NCBI GenBank assembly: GCA_963728535.1
Contig: CAVSKK010000001.1
Location: 1,860,001 to 1,924,000, forward strand
DNA: 64,000 nt
Direction of reading: 5' to 3'
Source of the DNA: VAXT01 sp963728535
GTDB taxonomy: Bacteria; Actinomycetota; Thermoleophilia; Gaiellales; Gaiellaceae
Shown here: in pieces, positions 60,722 through 64,000 of the stretch
Position numbering within the stretch: the first letter of the stretch is position 1
How the letters are laid out: each line of letters begins with the position of its first letter
Program-made: the position numbers and the translations under genes
Notes under the pieces: generated by a model
The model's input: the letters and a program-made list of their open reading frames with translations, nothing else
Told to the model about the DNA's origin: nothing
The model's database searches: none

Positions 60722-60750
60722 AACATAAACCGGCTTAGTCCAACTGTCAA
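60722..60750 (-). promoter_or_regulatory. Consensus-like sigma70 promoter of the sugar operon
   Basis: On the minus strand TTGACA (60750-60745), 17-bp spacer, TATGTT (60727-60722), then 8 nt to the ATG. The -35 is consensus and this is the clearest promoter in the window. The predicted transcript begins at or near the start codon. Confidence 0.75.
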
Positions 60751-60754
60751 GCAA

Positions 60755-60768
60755 AAGTAGGGCTACTT
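60755..60768. promoter_or_regulatory. Candidate ROK operator
   Basis: AAGTAG-GG-CTACTT is a perfect 6-2-6 palindrome 4 bp from the operon -35 box and 30 bp before the ROK gene ATG. It is placed to control both divergent promoters. The binding protein is inferred from position. Confidence 0.55.
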
Positions 60769-60797
60769 CGTCCAGTGCGTGCTTTACTTTCATCCGT

Positions 60798-61988
60798 ATG
60801 GCGATGAATGCTCCGCCCGCGCCGTCCACGACCAGCGCCGGCGCGCTCTTGCGCCTGATTCGCGATGAAGTTGCGGTCACCCGGGCCGACCTCGCACGGG
60901 TGACCGGGCTTGCCCGCTCCACGATCGCCCAACGCGTCGACGCCCTCCTGGCGCTAGGTCTCGTCTACGAAGCCGGTGGCAGCGCGTCCACGGGAGGGCG
61001 CCCGCCCACGGTGTTGGCCTTCAACCGAGACGCCGGCGTCGTCCTGGCTGCCGATCTGGGCGCGACACACGCTCGTGTCGCAGTCAGCGATCTCATGGGG
61101 ACGCCGCTGGCCGAGAGGGCGTCCGACCTGGACATTGCGCTCGGCCCGGAGCACGCGCTCGGCTGGGTCACGGAGCGGTTCACGGAGCTTCTCGAGGAGA
61201 TCGGGCGCTCCGGCGCGGAGGTGCGCGGTATCGGGCTAGGAGTCCCGGGACCGGTCGAGTTCGCGAGCGGCCGGCCGGTCAGCCCGCCGATCATGCCCGG
61301 CTGGGACGACTTCCCGATCCCTGATTGGTTCGCGAGCCGCTACACCGCGCCGGTGCTGGTCGACAACGACGTCAACATCATGGCCCGCGGAGAGCACCGG
61401 ATGCATTGGCCCGAGACCGAGCATCTACTGCTGATCAAGGTCGGCACCGGCATCGGCTGCGGCATCGTCTCGGACGGGCATATTCACCGCGGCGCCCGCG
61501 GCGCGGCCGGCGACATCGGCCACATCCGGGTGACGAGCAGGGAAGACGTCGTCTGCCGCTGTGGGAACGTCGGCTGCCTGGAGGCGATCGCGGGAGGCCA
61601 GGCGCTCGCACAGAGGCTCGCGGAGACGGGCGAAGACGCGACCCACAGCCGCGACGTCGTGCGCCTTGTCCGAGCGGGTCACGCCGGCGCTATCCGCATG
61701 GTCCGGGACGCGGGCCGAACGCTCGGCGAAGTGCTGGCGGGCACGGTCAACTTCTTCAATCCCGCGGTGATCGTGATCGGCGGCGACATTGCCGAAGCCC
61801 ATGCGCAGCTCTTGGCGGGCGTGCGCGAGGGCATATTCAGCCGGTCGCTCCCGCTCGCCACACGCGATCTCAGGATCGTTCCGTGCCGGCTCGGCGACCG
61901 AGCCGGCGTGATCGGAGCGGCGATCATGGCCATCGAGCACGTCCTAGCGCCGGATGAGGTGGACCGGTCTCTTCAGGCAGTTGCCTGA
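60798..61988 (+). CDS. ROK-family transcriptional repressor (NagC/XylR type)
   Basis: A 396-residue regulator: winged helix at residues about 15-75 (LLRLIRDEVAVTRADLARVTGLARSTIAQ in part) and a sugar-kinase-like ROK domain with DLGATHARVAVSD, PVLVDNDVNIMA and GTGIGCGIV. The zinc motif is CRCGNVGCLEA, with its His in AGDIGHI. It probably binds the imported sugar and releases the divergent operon. ATG 60798 lies 7 nt after TACTTT, again leaderless. Its end overlaps the ASCH gene by 16 bp. Confidence 0.9.
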   Translation: MAMNAPPAPSTTSAGALLRLIRDEVAVTRADLARVTGLARSTIAQRVDALLALGLVYEAGGSASTGGRPPTVLAFNRDAGVVLAADLGATHARVAVSDLMGTPLAERASDLDIALGPEHALGWVTERFTELLEEIGRSGAEVRGIGLGVPGPVEFASGRPVSPPIMPGWDDFPIPDWFASRYTAPVLVDNDVNIMARGEHRMHWPETEHLLLIKVGTGIGCGIVSDGHIHRGARGAAGDIGHIRVTSREDVVCRCGNVGCLEAIAGGQALAQRLAETGEDATHSRDVVRLVRAGHAGAIRMVRDAGRTLGEVLAGTVNFFNPAVIVIGGDIAEAHAQLLAGVREGIFSRSLPLATRDLRIVPCRLGDRAGVIGAAIMAIEHVLAPDEVDRSLQAVA

Positions 61989-62395
61989 GGAGCAAGTCGC
62001 TCGACAACTCGGAAGCGAATGCAGACGACGAGCGAGTCGTCGTCGATCGTGACGGGTGGGCCCTCAATCTCCGGGCTGGTGAAGAAACGGACGTGCGCAT
62101 CCCGCCACTCGTCAAGAGTCTCGAACCCCTCGCCCTCGTCGATCGCGAACGCGAGATCGACCTCTCCCATTGGCTTGACCTCTGACTCCGTGATCTCGAT
62201 CACGGCGACCCCTCGGCCGTCGGAGTCGATGACACGCATGCGCTCGCCTACCGGTTCAGGAGTTTCACCCTCCCGCTGGTAGTGCTCGAGCAACCCGGTC
62301 GTCGACGTCTTCTCACCGCTGAGGATCGCCGCCACCAGCTTGTCTCGAAGTGGTCCGGGAAATCCGAACTCCGCCTCTGGTAGGTCGTTGTTCAC
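61973..62395 (-). CDS. ASCH-domain protein
   Basis: A 140-residue protein with the ASCH beta-barrel (FGFPGPLRDKLVAAILSGEKTSTTG, the GEKT loop being typical; VIDSDGRGVAVIEITESEV; GFETLDEWRDAHVRFF). The fold is related to PUA and thought to bind RNA or modified nucleosides; some bacterial members hydrolyse N4-acetylcytidine. No partner gene is apparent. Confidence 0.87.
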   Translation of the reverse strand: MNNDLPEAEFGFPGPLRDKLVAAILSGEKTSTTGLLEHYQREGETPEPVGERMRVIDSDGRGVAVIEITESEVKPMGEVDLAFAIDEGEGFETLDEWRDAHVRFFTSPEIEGPPVTIDDDSLVVCIRFRVVERLAPQATA

Positions 62396-62546
62396 GAGTG
62401 GCTACGCGCTGTCGGCCGCGATCTCCGAGTTGGCGAGCGGCGAGTCTAGCGGTCGCACCCCGTGTACTCGCGAGCCCTGCGCCGCATGTCGGAAGGAACG
62501 TCCCTTGGTGCGGCGAAAGGCAGCAGTTCCGAAGGAGGAACACCCA

Positions 62547-63458
62547 GTGAGACTGCGAGCTTTGGGAAACCCGATGTCGTGGCGTCGACCGTTCGACGGA
62601 TCAGTGGACCGGGAGCGGCTGCGCCGGCGCCTGCTCGTGTTCACCGGATTGTGGTTCCTGATGGGCGGATTGCTGGCGGCTCTCGGATTCGGTGTCGTCC
62701 TGCAACTGACTTTCGCAATCGCGATCGTCGGGGGTGGAACTGCGGGAAGTCTTTGGCTCCTGCGCCGCTACGAAGCCCGACAGCGCCTGCGGGCGGTTCT
62801 CCTCTCGATCAAGTCGCTCTCCCGGCGGCTAAAGACGCGGCTCGACGATCTCGGCTTGCAGCAACACGCGCGGAGCTTCGTGAGACGCGTTCCGAAAGTG
62901 GCTGCCGTCGCATCCGATCAAACCCGTCTCGTCCTGGCTCGCGGCGGTCGGAGCTCCTCCACTGCGGTCGCCAGCATGAGGGCGCGGGCGGCTCACGTTC
63001 ACCTGCCCGCAGTCACGCTCCCCTCGTTTCCGTCGACTCCGGAACCAGTCCCAGTAGACCCGCAGCAGGAGGCGCGCCGGCTCAACGAGCAAGGGGCGCT
63101 ACTTCGACGCGAAGGCAATCACGAGCTGGCAGCCGAACAGCATCGCGCCGCGCTTGCCATCGTGCGCGACCTCGGCGACCGGCGCGCCGAGGCACTGACG
63201 CTCAACAACCTCGCTCTCGCTCTGGCTCATACCGGCGTACCGACCGCGCTACAGCACTTCGAGCAGTCGCTCGTCGTCCTGCGGGAGCTCGGAGACGAGG
63301 AGCACGAGGGACAAGTGATCGCCAACCTCGGCTTCGTCCACCGCCGGGAGGGTCGAAGCGACGAGGCCGAGACGCTCCTCAATCAAGCTCTCGGCAAGCT
63401 CCCGCCCGGATCGTCCGCCTACCGTCACGTCGAAGAGCAGCTCCGCCGGGCCAGCTGA
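62547..63458 (+). CDS. Membrane-anchored TPR protein
   Basis: About 303 residues. A basic N-terminus precedes two close membrane helices (LLVFTGLWFLMGGLLAALGF, LQLTFAIAIVGGGTAGSLWLL). A basic linker follows, then three TPR units from about residue 173 (EARRLNEQGALLRREGNHELAAEQH, AEALTLNNLALALAHTG, EGQVIANLGFVHRREG). Probably a scaffold on the inner membrane surface. GTG 62547 follows GGAGG by 8 nt; ATG 62574 is an alternative. Confidence 0.78.
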   Translation: MRLRALGNPMSWRRPFDGSVDRERLRRRLLVFTGLWFLMGGLLAALGFGVVLQLTFAIAIVGGGTAGSLWLLRRYEARQRLRAVLLSIKSLSRRLKTRLDDLGLQQHARSFVRRVPKVAAVASDQTRLVLARGGRSSSTAVASMRARAAHVHLPAVTLPSFPSTPEPVPVDPQQEARRLNEQGALLRREGNHELAAEQHRAALAIVRDLGDRRAEALTLNNLALALAHTGVPTALQHFEQSLVVLRELGDEEHEGQVIANLGFVHRREGRSDEAETLLNQALGKLPPGSSAYRHVEEQLRRAS

Positions 63459-63460
63459 AG

Positions 63461-63494
63461 CGAGCGGAGGCCCCCGAACGAGGGCCCCCGCTCG
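63461..63494. terminator. Bidirectional hairpin between convergent genes
   Basis: CGAGCGGAGGCCC and GGGCCCCCGCTCG form a 13-bp stem with a single A-C mismatch and an 8-nt loop, centred between the TPR gene stop (63458) and the haloperoxidase stop (63507). Confidence 0.75.
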
Positions 63495-63506
63495 AAGCGA
63501 CTCAGG

Positions 63507-64000
63507 TCAGTGGTGCGACCGACGGAAGTTGTTGTGAAGGACGTACCGGGTCGTCCTCTCCCCGAGCTGGTCGCCGTCCACCATCGACTTGCGGAAGTGA
63601 AGGCCACCGTAGATGCGGGCGACGGTGGTTTCGCTCCGCACGTCCCTGAGGCGGTTGAAGCGGTGGGTCGTGCCGGTCACGGTGCTGTCCACCGCCAGTG
63701 CGACCCGGTCGGTGCCGAAGAACTCGGCCAGCGCACGGGTTACCGCGGACGTGAAGCAGGAGTGCCCAGACGGATACTCCGGGTGGTTGCCGTTTAGGAG
63801 ATGGGTCCAGGTGTCTTCCTGGATCGTGTCGTCGTTCTCATCCGTGCTCGCCCGTTGGATCGCATGCTGCGGGCGCCAGAAGTTGTAGTGGTACTTGGCC
63901 TCCCAGCAGCCGACGAGGCTATCCGCGGCGGAGACGTGCGCCATCGCCATCATGCGCGCGGTGTCGAGCGTGTCGAGCCGCTCATCGAGCGCGAGGTTCC
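63507..64000 (-). CDS. Vanadium-dependent haloperoxidase, C-terminal part
   Basis: The gene enters from the right edge; its start is outside. The 164 visible residues hold the vanadate site of the PAP2/haloperoxidase superfamily: HPEYPSGHSCFTSA (Ser, Gly and catalytic His) and ARIYGGLHFRKSM, where the last His coordinates vanadium. The preceding NFWRPQHAIQRA contains the first Arg region. Most soil-bacterial homologues of this sort are secreted and have unproven halide specificity; an acid phosphatase is possible. Confidence 0.85.
   Translation of the reverse strand, partial: NLALDERLDTLDTARMMAMAHVSAADSLVGCWEAKYHYNFWRPQHAIQRASTDENDDTIQEDTWTHLLNGNHPEYPSGHSCFTSAVTRALAEFFGTDRVALAVDSTVTGTTHRFNRLRDVRSETTVARIYGGLHFRKSMVDGDQLGERTTRYVLHNNFRRSHH

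Noticed and set aside
59569..60750. N-terminal extension of the sugar isomerase frame
   Set aside because: It is a shadow of the Gfo/Idh gene in another frame; the GTG/TGA overlap at 59568 marks the real start.
1..64000. CRISPR array or prophage
   Set aside because: No regularly spaced repeat array, no cas genes, no phage structural, integrase or terminase genes were seen.

Overview
The window reads as a high-GC actinobacterial chromosome, probably from the Thermoleophilia (Gaiellales or Solirubrobacterales) side of the phylum. This rests on strong G/C third-position bias, actinobacterial PHO boxes (11-nt direct repeats of the GTTCACC type), an actinobacterial LexA box (CGAAC-N4-GTTCG), an F420-type LLM oxidoreductase, many start codons lying 6-9 nt after a TANNNT box with no Shine-Dalgarno (leaderless mRNAs), and several class III cyclase-ATPase-TPR proteins. 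The taxon is an inference. No rRNA, CRISPR array, prophage or intact insertion sequence was seen; there is one tRNA, tRNA-Arg(CCT).

Region 1 (1-7.7 kb) is a phosphate-response locus. A frame-broken, sensor-less histidine kinase, two pstS paralogues, pstC and pstA lie on the minus strand. Two near-duplicate PhoP/OmpR-type regulators, an ATP-grasp ligase and uppP lie on the plus strand. PHO-box repeats precede both pstS genes and both regulators. Region 2 (7.7-10.7 kb) holds a MOT1-like molybdate/sulfate transporter and a TPP riboswitch controlling the NCS1 permease cytX.

Region 3 (10.8-22.8 kb) is a string of small, mostly single-gene units: aminopeptidase, PIN protein, acetyltransferases, YciI, methyltransferase, SRPBCC, VOC, peptidase S51, P-loop kinase, cupin-TPR, hydrolase, LanC-like, GFA, PhzF and SixA. 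A 26-bp motif recurs in the intergenic spaces between 10.8 and 14.5 kb. Region 4 (22.7-27.5 kb) has a PadR regulator divergent from an ABC exporter whose ATPase gene carries about ten single-base insertions, then a structured terminal-inverted-repeat element, an FN3 secreted protein, an aldo/keto reductase and the tRNA.

Region 5 (27.5-50 kb) contains four large class III nucleotidyl cyclase-NTPase-TPR proteins, one with the tandem-cyclase layout of soluble adenylyl cyclase. Between them lie a SOS pair (dinB and a DnaQ-GIY-YIG-UVR fusion, each with a LexA palindrome on its start), a second M29 aminopeptidase, a MOSC protein and an LLM oxidoreductase. Region 6 (50-54.1 kb) has a flavin monooxygenase and a divergent hydantoin/dihydropyrimidine pair (M20 carbamoylase and hydantoinase). 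Region 7 (55-62 kb) is a sugar module: Gfo/Idh dehydrogenase, sugar isomerase, ABC ATPase, permease and binding protein, divergent from a ROK repressor across a compact control region. The right end has an ASCH protein, a TPR protein and the start-truncated part of a vanadium haloperoxidase.

Several conserved genes are broken by single-base indels (histidine kinase, a GNAT, ABC ATPase and permease, an aldo/keto reductase, a TPR gene at 54.2 kb). Because reading resumes in another frame with conserved motifs intact, consensus error is at least as likely as true decay.
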